Shown here in pieces: positions 47,434-57,206 of a stretch of 64,000 nucleotides of DNA. Both the position numbers and the translations under genes were made by a program. Each line of letters begins with the position of its first letter. The first letter of the stretch is position 1. The DNA comes from Bradyrhizobium sp. CCBAU 53421 (GTDB lineage: Bacteria > Pseudomonadota > Alphaproteobacteria > Rhizobiales > Xanthobacteraceae). Below the pieces are notes generated by a model, which was given only the letters and a program-made list of their open reading frames with translations, was not told the origin of the DNA and made no database searches. Where the stretch lies: assembly GCF_015291625.1 (NCBI RefSeq), contig NZ_CP030047.1, forward strand, positions 7,812,001 to 7,876,000, in the 5' to 3' direction.

Positions 47434-48069
47434 ATGAAGGAGACGAGAGTGACCACCCAGGACCCAGCCCTTAGAATTCGTGTCCCCGAACATCCTGCTG
47501 AGCGGATATTCGTCGAGCGCTGGTCGCCGCGTGGGTTCACCCAGGACTCAATTCCGATAACAATTCTGAACACCTTCTTCGAGGCCGCTCGATGGGCGCC
47601 GTCAGCGTTCAACTCCCAGCCATGGCGATTCCTCTATGCCTTGCGCAGCCAGTCAGAATTCCAAACCTTTCTTGCTCCTTTGATCGAATTCAACCAGGGT
47701 TGGGCACGCCACGCGGCCGCGCTGATCTATTTGTTGTCCCGCAAGGACTTCACACCGCCCGGAAAGACCAACGCGCAATTTTCACGCACGCATTCCTTTG
47801 ACAGCGGCGCGGCCTGGGCCAATTTTGCCAACCAGGCGACCGCAGCAGGTTGGGCCGCACACGCCATGAGTGGATTTGACGCGGACAAGGCACGCGACGA
47901 ACTCAAGGTGCCAAAGACCTTTGCTGTCGAGATCGCGATCGCCGTTGGGCGCAAGGGCGACAGTGCGCACCTGTCACCGACTCTCGCGCAGCGCGAACAG
48001 CCGAGCGCGCGTTCTTCTATCGAGGACTTTGTAGCCGGCGGCTTGTTCCCCGATCGATTCAAGCGCTGA
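47434..48069 (+). CDS. nitroreductase-family protein
   Basis: 211 residues from ATG 47434 ('MKETRVTTQDPALRIRVPEH'). The FMN-binding nitroreductase fold is evident: 'VERWSPRGFTQDSIP', 'FFEAARWAPSAFNSQPWRF' (about residue 50, the FMN/substrate loop), and 'FDSGAAWANFANQATAAGW' (dimer helix), ending with the short C-terminal arm. These enzymes reduce nitro, quinone or similar groups with NAD(P)H. It lies 390 bp from the convergent flavin-dependent monooxygenase gene. The physiological substrate cannot be guessed. Confidence 0.88.
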   Translation: MKETRVTTQDPALRIRVPEHPAERIFVERWSPRGFTQDSIPITILNTFFEAARWAPSAFNSQPWRFLYALRSQSEFQTFLAPLIEFNQGWARHAAALIYLLSRKDFTPPGKTNAQFSRTHSFDSGAAWANFANQATAAGWAAHAMSGFDADKARDELKVPKTFAVEIAIAVGRKGDSAHLSPTLAQREQPSARSSIEDFVAGGLFPDRFKR

Positions 48070-48458
48070 CGGATGATCGGCACCGCTTGTTAAAGGCCGC
48101 TCAGAGCGCCCGACCTAACGACCGCGCTCAACTTGCCATCAAGTGGGACCTGTATTTTGCGGAACGCGATATCCGGGAATCAACCCCTCCGGGACAACGT
48201 CGGAGCTATTGCACCTGATAAACATAGCCATTCGGCGCTCGCCGCGAAGAGACGACGGACGACGGCTCTGATCTGGCAGCGGCCCCTCCTTATCTATCTA
48301 TCGGAAGCGAGATTCCCTCGCGGTCGACGATAGAACCACCGGCCAGCTTCACTTGAATGCCGCAAGCATCTTGCTCGCCCCGCAAATGAATGCAAGCGTT
48401 CGATCCTCGCAATGGCCGAGAGCTTGCGATCCCAACTGCCTATCCTGTCACACCAGGT
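48070..48458. other. convergent intergenic region
   Basis: Lies between the 3' ends of the nitroreductase and the monooxygenase genes. No gene or convincing terminator was identified. Confidence 0.4.
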
Positions 48459-49841
48459 TTAGTGCGACGACTGCGGCACTTCTGCACGGATGTTGCCTAC
48501 ACCTGCCCTCGTGAACCGATTAGCCGGCCGCTTGAGACCCAAATTGTCTCTTAGTGTTTGTCCGGCATATCCGGATCTAAATTTGGCTCGTCGGCGCAAC
48601 TCGGGCACGACGAGCTCAATGAAATCCTTCAGTCCGCCGGGGAAGGTTTCCGGTATGATGTTAAATCCATCAGCCGCCCGTTGATCGAATCTATCGACCA
48701 TGACGTTTGCTATCTCGTCTGGCGTACCAACAACCAAGAGTTGGCCTTTGCTGTCAGATATATAGCGGATCAGTTGTCTCCAGGTGAATTTCTCGCGCGC
48801 AGCCATTTCGAGGAGCAGCTTCTGTCGGCTCTGAATGAAATTCGTCTGCGGTAACGTCTCGGGGACCAACGAGTCGAGGTCCATTGAACGCAGCTCGGTA
48901 ACAAACCCCAACAACCGATCGGCTAGTCCGGTTAGAACGTCGATGTGCACATACGAATGCAACCTTTCGAGCTTCTCGGCGGCCTCCTGCTTGGTTCTCC
49001 CGACGACCGGTACGATGCCGGGCATGACTTGCACCTGATTGTCCTCGCGTCCGAATGCACGGGCTTTCTCTTTGAGAGCTGCGTAATGTCTTTTGCCATC
49101 CTCCAAGTAGGGAGCGGCGCCGAATACGACCTCGCCGAACTCGGCGGCGAATGTTGTCCCGGTCTCGGATGCGCCAGCTTGAACGAACACGGGATAACCT
49201 TGCGGCGGCCTTGCAATATTGAGAGGACCGCGCACTGACAAGTGCTCTCCTCGATGGTTGAGCAAATGCAGCTTGCTGGTATCGACAAAAATACCACTTT
49301 GCTTGTCGCGAACGAAAGCGTCATCCTCCCACGTGTCCCAAAGACCCTTGACAACTTGTACGAATTCCTTGGCGCGAGCATAGCGCGTGTCATGATCCGG
49401 AAGCTGGCTCTCGCCGAAATTTTGCGCTTCGAACTTGTACCCCGAAGTAACGATGTTCCAGCCCGCGCGTCCCCGCGAGAGGTGGTCGAGTGAGGCGAAC
49501 ATGCGTGCTAGATGATAGGGCTGATTGTAGGTCGTTGTCGCTGTCCCGATCAGACCAATTTTGTCTGTCTTCATCGAGAGTGCCGACAGCAGCGTAATTG
49601 GCTCGAACGCATCGTTTCGGCTCGACCGCGCGATCGTGGCCTCATCTCGTTCCAGGACGCTTGGGCTATCGGCGAGGAATACGAAATGTAATGCTGCGCT
49701 TTCGGCAAGATTTGCCAGATGGGCATAATAGTCGATATCGACGCCACCATTTGCCGGCACGCTCGGATCGCGCCAAGCCCCTTCGTGAACTCCCGCCTGC
49801 GTGAGGAACACCCCAAGCTTCATTTCACCATTGCGTCCCAT
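48459..49841 (-). CDS. LLM-class flavin-dependent monooxygenase (NtaA/SnaA/DszA type)
   Basis: 460 residues from ATG 49841, chosen because AGGAGG lies seven bases upstream. The luciferase-like TIM-barrel family of NtaA/SnaA/DszA is clear: 'YYAHLANLAESAALHFVFLA', 'FEPITLLSALSMKTDKIGLI', 'SLDHLSRGRAGWNIVTSG' with 'YAKEFVQVVKGLWDTWEDDA'-like sequence following, and 'GYPVFVQAGASETGTTFAAE'. Enzymes of this family use reduced FMN from a partner reductase to cleave C-N or C-S bonds of aromatic or sulfonated compounds. Length is normal. A methyltransferase gene lies 176 bp upstream on the same strand. Confidence 0.9.
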   Translation of the reverse strand: MGRNGEMKLGVFLTQAGVHEGAWRDPSVPANGGVDIDYYAHLANLAESAALHFVFLADSPSVLERDEATIARSSRNDAFEPITLLSALSMKTDKIGLIGTATTTYNQPYHLARMFASLDHLSRGRAGWNIVTSGYKFEAQNFGESQLPDHDTRYARAKEFVQVVKGLWDTWEDDAFVRDKQSGIFVDTSKLHLLNHRGEHLSVRGPLNIARPPQGYPVFVQAGASETGTTFAAEFGEVVFGAAPYLEDGKRHYAALKEKARAFGREDNQVQVMPGIVPVVGRTKQEAAEKLERLHSYVHIDVLTGLADRLLGFVTELRSMDLDSLVPETLPQTNFIQSRQKLLLEMAAREKFTWRQLIRYISDSKGQLLVVGTPDEIANVMVDRFDQRAADGFNIIPETFPGGLKDFIELVVPELRRRAKFRSGYAGQTLRDNLGLKRPANRFTRAGVGNIRAEVPQSSH

Positions 49842-50017
49842 ACCGTCCTCCTGCTGACATCCTTGCGGACCATGCTCAGCTGCGCGGTCCTGCAGACTTC
49901 GCCGGCGTCACCCTTGCTACAGCAACGGTTGCCGATTCTTTCTCCAATTCGGTCGACATCACAGTGGCGAACCACCGCGGAACAGCCCTCTTGATGATTT
50001 GAGAAATGGCGAGCGCA

Positions 50018-50800
50018 TCACACCCGTTGCGCATGCCAGGCTGCAGAGCGGAATCTGAGGTTGACCGGCTGCCGCTTTCGGAAGGTCTCCCCGATCATTT
50101 CCAGTATGGAATTCCACAATTGCGAGGAGACCTGACTGGGGATATCATGTCTCCCACGCCAGTAATTGACATACCGCTCCTCGTTCATCGGTATTGCTTG
50201 GCTGGTCGCGAGAGAAATGCAGTTCCCGAGGCCAGGAAACTGGTTGAGGAGCGCCTCGTAGGTGCCCATCTGGCCGGTGAGGGTCGTCCGCGACCGTCGT
50301 AGAGCCGGAGCCATATCGCGTATAAGATTTTCGATTTCGAGTTGAAAGGGATCGGTCTCAAGATCAGCAAGGACGTGCGCTATTGTGAAGAAACCGCCCG
50401 GCCGCAGGATTCGCATGCTTTCACGAAGCGCATCCGCCGCATTCGTCAAATGGAATGACAGGCTGTAGCAAACCCAATCCAGCGACTCGTCGGCAAGAGT
50501 CGTGTTTTCTCCCGGTGCATTAATCCACGATATGGCAGGATATGTTGGGCTAAGCCTCTGTCCCACCGCAACCATTTGACTCTCGGGTTCGACCGCGTAG
50601 CCGGTAAGACCCATGTCAGCTAACGCATAGGCGATTGCCCCTGTACCTGCGCCGATATCACCAAACACCGGGCTCCCGGTTAGGTGTTTGACCTGGTCGA
50701 CAAGGACCTGAAGCAGCCTCCGTGAGTAGGGTGGGAACGCCGGATAAAACTCTGCAATTTCGGAAAAGCTTCCAAAAGACGGTCTCTTAGCAGCCTGCAT
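50018..50800 (-). CDS. class I SAM-dependent methyltransferase
   Basis: 260 residues from ATG 50800. SAM-binding motif I is clear: 'PVFGDIGAGTGAIAYALADM' (about residue 45), then the acidic end of strand 2 ('GYAVEPESQMVAVGQRL') and a post-motif 'LADESLDWVCYSLSFHLTNA' with 'MRILRPGGFFTIAHVLADLE', typical of the Methyltransf_11/UbiE-like family. The substrate cannot be inferred. It is transcribed towards the monooxygenase gene and could be co-transcribed with it. Confidence 0.88.
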   Translation of the reverse strand: MQAAKRPSFGSFSEIAEFYPAFPPYSRRLLQVLVDQVKHLTGSPVFGDIGAGTGAIAYALADMGLTGYAVEPESQMVAVGQRLSPTYPAISWINAPGENTTLADESLDWVCYSLSFHLTNAADALRESMRILRPGGFFTIAHVLADLETDPFQLEIENLIRDMAPALRRSRTTLTGQMGTYEALLNQFPGLGNCISLATSQAIPMNEERYVNYWRGRHDIPSQVSSQLWNSILEMIGETFRKRQPVNLRFRSAAWHAQRV

Positions 50801-52479
50801 TTTCTGTCTCCACAGCCACTGATTATGAGAGTGAAATGGCTGCGGTCACCCGCATTGCCCAAATTGCCGCTTAGGCATTGCGCCATTGCTTCTGACCTGC
50901 AGATCCACTCATGCGAACAAGAACCTATCAGACCGTCATAGCCGACGGTCCCCTCGAGCTCGCTCCATTCCCCCGAGGGGACTCAGACCAGATCATCGAT
51001 CCACCGATCTCGCCCGAGCCATTGCCCGAAACGTATTGCGCCGCCTCTCACCCACGAGTTGTCGCAGTAGATGTTTTGCGCTCTTGATGGAACCGTCCGA
51101 CAGCAGCGTGATCGGGTTGCGCTCTTTGCTTCCTACTAGACAAGTGTGTGCGCGTGCCGCGTTCCGGCGCGTGTGAGTGACCGACGAGCAATAGCCAGCG
51201 AAATGCTGTAGGCCGGCACGCGTTACGAGCATTATCGTCGACACTATAGCCCCGATCCCTGGCGGGCTCAGGTTGCGGTCCCTGACATGAAGGCCGGCTC
51301 GAACAGGCGAGAGGCTGCGCTTCGCTTCGTCATTGCCCAGCATGCCAACTCTCGCTTGTCAGACTACGACCTCGACCGCGTTCAGTTGGCGAAGCGCTTA
51401 CTTGTCGAGGCCAGCCACCCGGCTCAACATACGAGCGGACGGCCTCGATCATCGCGTGGGCACGCCCCCCCTGCACGTCAACGAGACGGTACATCACCTC
51501 GGCGACACCAAGGATACCAAGACAAAGCAATACAACATCTCTCCACACCATTAGCCAGCGCATCGGCTGCCGCCAGGCGGCCTCAACAGTTTGTAATCGA
51601 TGCCGCATCCTGCACTTCTTTTTTGCAGTTGAACACTGAGCCAACCGGCGCTTTGTCGATGACCGGTCAGCCGGCACTCCTCACGCAGGAGGTGGCATGC
51701 TGCAGCACCCAGGCTCAACTACCAGCTTTGGCAGTTGACGGCCCAGATCTTCCCAGTCATGAGCTCTCTCTGAATGCTCGTAGGCCCTACGGCCCGGCGC
51801 TGCAGGTTAAAAGATGTTCGGCTACGAAATCCAAGCCCCATGCACGATCGGCCAATGGCGATCAGATTGATTACGATGACTTCGATTCCGGCCATTTCGG
51901 CAACCAGTTGTCATCAAGCTCGAACAGGCGAGATCCCTGACTGCGAACGGCATTAGCTGCAATCTTCCTCGTGCCCAGTGCTGTGTATGGGCCCGGCGAC
52001 CACAACAGCTCAAGCGGACCGCAGCTGTCGCCATTCCTGTTTCTAGTCCTGGTGCTGTTCGCGACGCGTGGCACGAACAGGCGATTTGCCGGATCGCGCT
52101 GGAACGTACCCTCGCAATGGTCGCCTGAGCCATACCAACGTTGGCTGACAGGCGGTAACGCTGGTAGTTTGCCACTGAACTGCGGACATTAGCAGGGACG
52201 CTCAGGTGCCACATCGGACCATCGTCCACCCACTACTCTCATCGAAGGTGGTACGATTTTTGAATTGCTTTGCTTGGCTGTCATAGATGGCCATCAGCAT
52301 CGCTTCGCAAAGATCCGCCCTATTGAGGGGAGTAAGACGAGCAAAATGTCACATCTACGACGCGCATTCGCGTTTCGTCGACATTCTTACTCCGTAGCAC
52401 CATAAGCATCGCCAGGATGAGACGCCAGAACGGCACTCTGCCGTTGGTCACTCGTCCGACAATTAGGAACAATCGCAGC
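50801..52479. other. gene-poor stretch
   Basis: 1.7 kb with only short, motif-free open frames. One minus-strand frame (51677-51330) contains a single hydrophobic segment ('WRDVVLLCLGILGVAEVMYR') and could be a small membrane protein, but there is no supporting evidence. Confidence 0.45.
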
Positions 52480-53574
52480 ATGACTGCACTTGCCAAACCA
52501 TTCACCGCCGATATTGTCGAAGCGCTTTCCTTCCCGACGTTTGTACAAGTCACGCACAATCTGATTGCCGCGAAATTCGATCTTATGAAGTTCACGCCGG
52601 CGAAATGTATACTTGACACCGCGTTGGCAAGCGGACGACTGCGACCTGGCGGACATGTGATTGAAAGCAGTTCTGGCACCTTTGCCTTGGCTCTGGCTAT
52701 CCTGTGCTCCTTGTATGATCTTCGCCTCACCCTGGTAACTGGCCCGACCTCTGACGTTGTCCGCTGGCGGCTGGAGAATCTGGGCGCGGCTCTACATACA
52801 GTTCACGCCAGCAAGAACTGCGAAGGTGGCATTCAGCAGGCCCGCCTTGAGGTGCTGGCCAGGTTGCGTTCATCGCTTCCCAATACCTTCTGGCCACAAC
52901 AGTACACAAATCAGCTGAACTCCTCCTCTTACAGACCGATCGCCGAGCGTGTACTGCTGACAAAGCCGAAAATTGATGTAATCGTCGGCACAGTGGGCAG
53001 CGGCGGATCCCTGTTTGGAATTGCATCGGTCTTGCAACGCGCGAATCCGGATTTGAAGGTCATCGCTGTCGATCACAATAGAAGCGTGATTTTTGGTGCC
53101 CAAGCCAAGCGGATCAGCAAGATGTGCAGGGACACGTTCGAGCAAATTCTGGCGATGGGAGCCGGAATTCCCATGGGCAATGTAAATTTTGAACGTTGCG
53201 ACGAGGTCCACTGGATCCCAGTGCCGAAAATGGTGCAAAAGGTGCACGATTTCCATCGACACACCGGAATTCTAGTCGGACCATCGAGTGGCGCCGCTCT
53301 TACAGTTGCGGAGTGGTTCGCAACTCAGGATCCATCGCATACCGTTTTGACTATTCTACCGGATCACGGCGTCCGTTATGTAGAAACAATGTTTAATCCC
53401 GGATGGTTGAACCATTGGAGCGATGACCTCAGTCGTGATTGGGCAAGGCCTAGCGAGATCGCTTCGCTGCAGGATGTAACGGAAGGGTGGTGCCGATTCA
53501 TGTGGGGGCGACGCAAATACCGAGATGTCGTCGGGGCCGATCCGGCGCCCCGCCATGCCGGGTATAATCCGTAG
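52480..53574 (+). CDS. cysteine-synthase-like PLP enzyme (fold type II), copy 1
   Basis: 364 residues from ATG 52480 (AGGAAC upstream); a longer frame begins at 52417. The CysK/SbnA-like fold is evident: PLP-Lys in 'DLMKFTPAKCIL' (residue 37; position inferred from spacing to 'SGRLRPGG'), substrate loop 'VIESSSGTFALALAILCS', and phosphate-binding 'GTVGSGGSLFGI' (about 172). The Asn usual after SSSG is Thr here, so the acyl-binding loop is modified and the substrate is probably not O-acetylserine. The C-terminus is extended ('WCRFMWGRRKYRDVVG'), shared with the second PLP enzyme of this cluster. Likely role: beta-replacement on an activated hydroxy amino acid. Confidence 0.85.
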   Translation: MTALAKPFTADIVEALSFPTFVQVTHNLIAAKFDLMKFTPAKCILDTALASGRLRPGGHVIESSSGTFALALAILCSLYDLRLTLVTGPTSDVVRWRLENLGAALHTVHASKNCEGGIQQARLEVLARLRSSLPNTFWPQQYTNQLNSSSYRPIAERVLLTKPKIDVIVGTVGSGGSLFGIASVLQRANPDLKVIAVDHNRSVIFGAQAKRISKMCRDTFEQILAMGAGIPMGNVNFERCDEVHWIPVPKMVQKVHDFHRHTGILVGPSSGAALTVAEWFATQDPSHTVLTILPDHGVRYVETMFNPGWLNHWSDDLSRDWARPSEIASLQDVTEGWCRFMWGRRKYRDVVGADPAPRHAGYNP

Positions 53575-54274
53575 CGCTCGTTCTAACTGCCCACCTTAGT
53601 GTTCAAGTGCGTGCGGACGGTAGACTGGGAGAACTAGTCGCCGCGAAGTTTTAAGGCAGCGCAATAGGTCATCCAGGCTGATTGCTGCGGCGGCCTCCAC
53701 TCAATTGCAAAGCCGCTGCGGTCTCGACAATGCGACTTTCCATGGCTCAACGTCTTCCCGTTGCATCGGGCCGATCGGGTCCCGACCGCCGCGGCGTTGC
53801 GCAGTCCACATTCGCACGCCGGCGCGATGGCAGCTCGCGACGCCAGCGCCACAGCGAGCAGCCGAGAGCTCTATATCTGCGGGCTTCGGCGTTATCGATT
53901 GGAAATGATCAGCGCCGCCTCCGGACGTCTCAGCGCTAGTGTCTCCGTCAATCGGAATATTCTAACCCCAGGAACGGCGAGATGAACTAGCTTGCGGCAG
54001 AAAACCAGACAGGATGTTCAATGAACGACATCGTTGTCGTGTTTATCACGATGGTGCCCGGACGCTCATTTCAGGGAACTGCCCAGTTAAGCCGTTGATT
54101 AGCCTCAAGGGAGCATCTTCTAAGATCCTTTCGTCACAGTGGCACGTCTTTTGAAGTTATGGTCGCAAGGCGCCGCAAGGACGCACGCGCTATTCGCTAA
54201 TCTCGAACAAGCCGCAATCAACGCAGGTACCGGATCTTGACCATCGGCTGCACACACAACTTTAGCTCGGATCT
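53575..54274. other. no recognisable gene
   Basis: 700 bp between the first PLP-enzyme gene and the GHMP-kinase gene. Only short, motif-free open frames on either strand. Whether one transcript spans this gap is unclear. Confidence 0.4.
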
Positions 54275-55168
54275 ATGAGATCAACCGCTCCTGCATCAGT
54301 TGGCTACGGTGAAGCTATCGGTCACCATGGTGAGCTACTTCAGGGCATATTCGAGGACGAAAATGCTCGTCTGCGCCGTGGTCTGACATCGCTGCCTTGC
54401 CGTCATCTTAAGTCAACGGCAACGTTCAAAGCGAGCGACCAAGAGGGGTTGACCGTCTCTCCAGCGTGTCGTGAAAAGTCGAGACGCGCCGCCGAGCTCG
54501 CACTCGCGATGTTCGCAAGGAGCCGAGTTGGCGGACATCTGACAATAGCAAGCAATATCCCCGTTGCGCGTGGCATGGGTTCGTCGACGGCCGACGTCCT
54601 AGCAAGCATCTCGGCCATTCTTGACTATCTGGACCTCGAAGCACCGCCTGGCCGCGTCATGGAAATCGCGGTGAGAGCGGAGACGGCGTGTGATTCCACA
54701 TTGTTTTCGCAGCAGGCTGTGCTGTTTGCGCATCGCGAGGGAGTCGTGATAGAGTCTTTTCGCACCTCGCTACCAGCGCTTAACTTCATCAGCGTCGATG
54801 CAGCTCCCGACCAAAGCGTCGATACGCTGCTATTTGAACCGGCACGGTACAGTTCTTTCGAGATTGAGCTTTTTCGTCCGCTCCGCAGTCTTATGCGTCG
54901 GGCAATCAGGGATTCCGACCTTGAATTGCTTGGCCGAGTTGCGACCGCAAGCGCTCTGATCAATCAGAGATTCCTCCCAAAGCCGCGCCTCGACCACATT
55001 CGGGCGATTGGCACTTGCCACGGCGCTCTTGGCGTGCAGGTTGCACACAGTGGCACCGTTGTTGGCTTGCTGTTCGATCCAGCGAGCGACAGAACCACCA
55101 GGCACATGGAAAAGGCGATGCACGACCTGCAAAAGTCGGGCTTCGAGCCATCGATCTTCCGGAACTGA
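54275..55168 (+). CDS. GHMP-family kinase (PduX/threonine-kinase-like)
   Basis: 297 residues from ATG 54275. It has the PduX-like N-terminus 'GYGEAIGHHGELLQGIF' and the GHMP nucleotide loop 'PVARGMGSSTADVLA' (about residue 95), followed by the helical C-terminal half with 'GALGVQVAHSGTVVGLLF' (motif 3-like). PduX-type enzymes make O-phospho-L-threonine; relatives phosphorylate homoserine or other hydroxylated substrates. It ends 20 bp before the preferred start of the second PLP enzyme, so the two are coupled. Inference: it supplies the phosphorylated amino acid used by the PLP enzymes. Confidence 0.82.
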   Translation: MRSTAPASVGYGEAIGHHGELLQGIFEDENARLRRGLTSLPCRHLKSTATFKASDQEGLTVSPACREKSRRAAELALAMFARSRVGGHLTIASNIPVARGMGSSTADVLASISAILDYLDLEAPPGRVMEIAVRAETACDSTLFSQQAVLFAHREGVVIESFRTSLPALNFISVDAAPDQSVDTLLFEPARYSSFEIELFRPLRSLMRRAIRDSDLELLGRVATASALINQRFLPKPRLDHIRAIGTCHGALGVQVAHSGTVVGLLFDPASDRTTRHMEKAMHDLQKSGFEPSIFRN

Positions 55169-55188
55169 ACGAGATTTGGGAGCAACGA

Positions 55189-56259
55189 TTGGCTAGCGTG
55201 CGCAAGCTCGAGGATTTCGAGAATCCGAGATTCATCAAGTTGAGAGATGGCCTGTATGGTGCCAGTTTCTTTCTTATGAAGCTTCTCCCTGCCCGCTTCA
55301 TCCTTGAGCGGGCCGCGGAGGAGGGTTTGCTCAGACCAGGGGGGCGAATTTGCGCGTCCTCTTCGGGCAATTTTGGTTTGGCCCTGGCCATGCTTGCCGT
55401 GCAGCATGGATACCAGCTTACTCTGGTAAGCGACCCCACCCTCGACCGGCACCTTCATAAGCGCCTCAGCCATCTTGGGGTTCACTTAGACATTGTTCCA
55501 AAACCAGCAGCCAGTGGTGGATTTCAGCGCGCGCGGTTGGACAGGCTGACCGCGTGGCAGAAAGAAACGCCCGATAGCTATTGGCCCTTACAGCACGCCA
55601 ATCCGCACTATCCGATTGCTTACGCGAAATTCGCAGCCGCGCTCATCGACAGGGTCGGAAAGATCGACTGCCTGGTGGGCACCGTCGGCTCAGGTGGTTC
55701 CATGTGCGGCACGTGCGAGGCCCTAAGGGCACTGTTCCCCGAACTAAATGCGATTGGTGTTGATACTCTCGGGTCGGTCCTGTTTGGGCAGCCCAGCGGT
55801 CGACGATACTTTAGGGGGCTGGGAGGTGACGCTCTATCCTCCAATCTCGATCACAGACACTTTGACGAGGTGCATTGGCTGCCGGCTGCAGACGTCGTTC
55901 ACGCAACGCATCGGTTGCATCGGGAGCATGGACTATTCATGGGGCCCACCAGCGGGGCTGCATTTAAGGTTGCGGAATGGTGGTCAGAAACGAATCCGGG
56001 CAAAACGGTTGTTGCCGTCTTTCCAGACGAGGGCCATTGTCACACTGACAGCACCTACAACGAGGAATGGCTGTCTTCCAGTCTTGGATGGCCGATTTCA
56101 GCCCGCCAAGAGCCGCTGGCTGTCGCAGCCCCGACCGACGAACTGAAGGGCTGGTCATGGTATAAATGGGGCAGGCGAGCGCTTGACGAAGTGCTTTCCG
56201 GATTGATCGACCATGCTCCAAGACGCACAGTCCACCCTCTCCTCGGTTCGGCAATCTAG
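55189..56259 (+). CDS. cysteine-synthase-like PLP enzyme (fold type II), copy 2
   Basis: 356 residues if started at TTG 55189, which has GGGAG seven bases upstream; GTG 55198 is an alternative, and the open frame reaches back into the kinase gene. The layout matches copy 1: PLP-Lys in 'FFLMKLLPARFILERA' (about residue 31), 'ICASSSGNFGLALAMLAV' (canonical Asn, unlike copy 1), 'GTVGSGGSMCGT', and the same C-terminal extension 'GWSWYKWGRRALDEVL'. The two are therefore paralogues specialised to different steps or to a heteromer. Followed 18 bp later by the GNAT gene. Confidence 0.85.
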   Translation: MASVRKLEDFENPRFIKLRDGLYGASFFLMKLLPARFILERAAEEGLLRPGGRICASSSGNFGLALAMLAVQHGYQLTLVSDPTLDRHLHKRLSHLGVHLDIVPKPAASGGFQRARLDRLTAWQKETPDSYWPLQHANPHYPIAYAKFAAALIDRVGKIDCLVGTVGSGGSMCGTCEALRALFPELNAIGVDTLGSVLFGQPSGRRYFRGLGGDALSSNLDHRHFDEVHWLPAADVVHATHRLHREHGLFMGPTSGAAFKVAEWWSETNPGKTVVAVFPDEGHCHTDSTYNEEWLSSSLGWPISARQEPLAVAAPTDELKGWSWYKWGRRALDEVLSGLIDHAPRRTVHPLLGSAI

Positions 56260-56277
56260 GAGCGGGAACCCGTCGGC

Positions 56278-56796
56278 ATGACACCCTGGGCATCGACCAG
56301 AGCTATCGAGGACACTCGCGTTGAAGCCGTGAAATTGTCTCACTTCGATGAGGCGGCGGTCAGCCATTTAAGCCTTCGTCCCGAGCAGGAGCAGTTTGTA
56401 GATCCGATCGAGCAAGTGTTCTCCGAGTTTCGAAGCAGTCCTGGTCCCGAGCTAAAGCACCCATTCGCGATAGTTGCCCGCAATAGCGTCGTCGGCTTTT
56501 TTGTGCTGCGTGAAAAGACGGCAGTACCCGAGTGGGCGCCACCTGGCGTGATTACTCTGCATAGCTTCCGTGTTGGCCCACAATACCAAAACAATGGGTA
56601 CGGTACCGCAGCAATTCGACTTGCGACTCAATGGATCCTGGCGAAGCGGCCATGCGTTGATCATCTTATGCTTGCGGTAAATGCCCGCAATGCGACAGCC
56701 AGGAAGCTCTATTTGAAGTCGGGATTTCGTGACACAGGCGCGACTTACCTCGGCCCGGTCGGTATTCAGAACATCCTTGAATATAAAATGCGCTAG
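56278..56796 (+). CDS. GNAT-family N-acetyltransferase
   Basis: 172 residues from ATG 56278, 18 bp after the second PLP enzyme. The acetyl-CoA-binding motif A is clear: 'LHSFRVGPQYQNNGYGTAAI' (about residue 103, Q-x-x-G-x-G), followed by 'LMLAVNARNATARKLYLKSG' and 'FRDTG', the conserved N-x-x-A-x-x-L-Y of the family. It likely acetylates the amine of the cluster's product or provides self-resistance. The position in the operon supports a role in the same pathway. Confidence 0.85.
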   Translation: MTPWASTRAIEDTRVEAVKLSHFDEAAVSHLSLRPEQEQFVDPIEQVFSEFRSSPGPELKHPFAIVARNSVVGFFVLREKTAVPEWAPPGVITLHSFRVGPQYQNNGYGTAAIRLATQWILAKRPCVDHLMLAVNARNATARKLYLKSGFRDTGATYLGPVGIQNILEYKMR

Positions 56797-57206
56797 GAAA
56801 TGAGGAGCCTCCCCCTCTTTTCCGGCTCTCTACAAGAGGCAGAGCAGAGACATCGGATGGCCGTCCCAATTGACAAGGTAGAAGTGGGCTTGGAGCGTGG
56901 CGGTTTGAGCGCCTTCGCTGTGGTGTCACCGAGACCGCGCCGCCGTCGACGCGCGCGCTCATTATTTCTCGGGCGCTTGCGTCGACACCCGGAAACCATG
57001 CGAGCTGGTGGGCCGACGACAAAGTCTCCCTTCGGGGCTTCCCGTCGTCGGGGACCTTGTCTTGGTTCACCAGGAACACGGAGCACTATCCGAGCTCATC
57101 TTCAATTCCGCCGCGACGAGCGCGTCGCGATGACGCTCGCGTCGCGCTCGCTCCCGATCCGTCCGAATCGTCGTCTGAGACGCAGCTCGATCCGTCGGAA
57201 GAACAC
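56797..57206. other. no recognisable gene
   Basis: 410 bp between the GNAT and GntR genes. Arg-rich frames with no motifs. Presumably the promoter region of the regulator. Confidence 0.45.

Noticed and set aside
51330..51677. Small membrane protein on the minus strand
   Set aside because: One hydrophobic stretch only, no ribosome-binding site or homologue recognised.
52245..52265. Sigma-54 type promoter near TGGTACGATTTTTGAATTGC
   Set aside because: The GG and GC elements are not at the required spacing.
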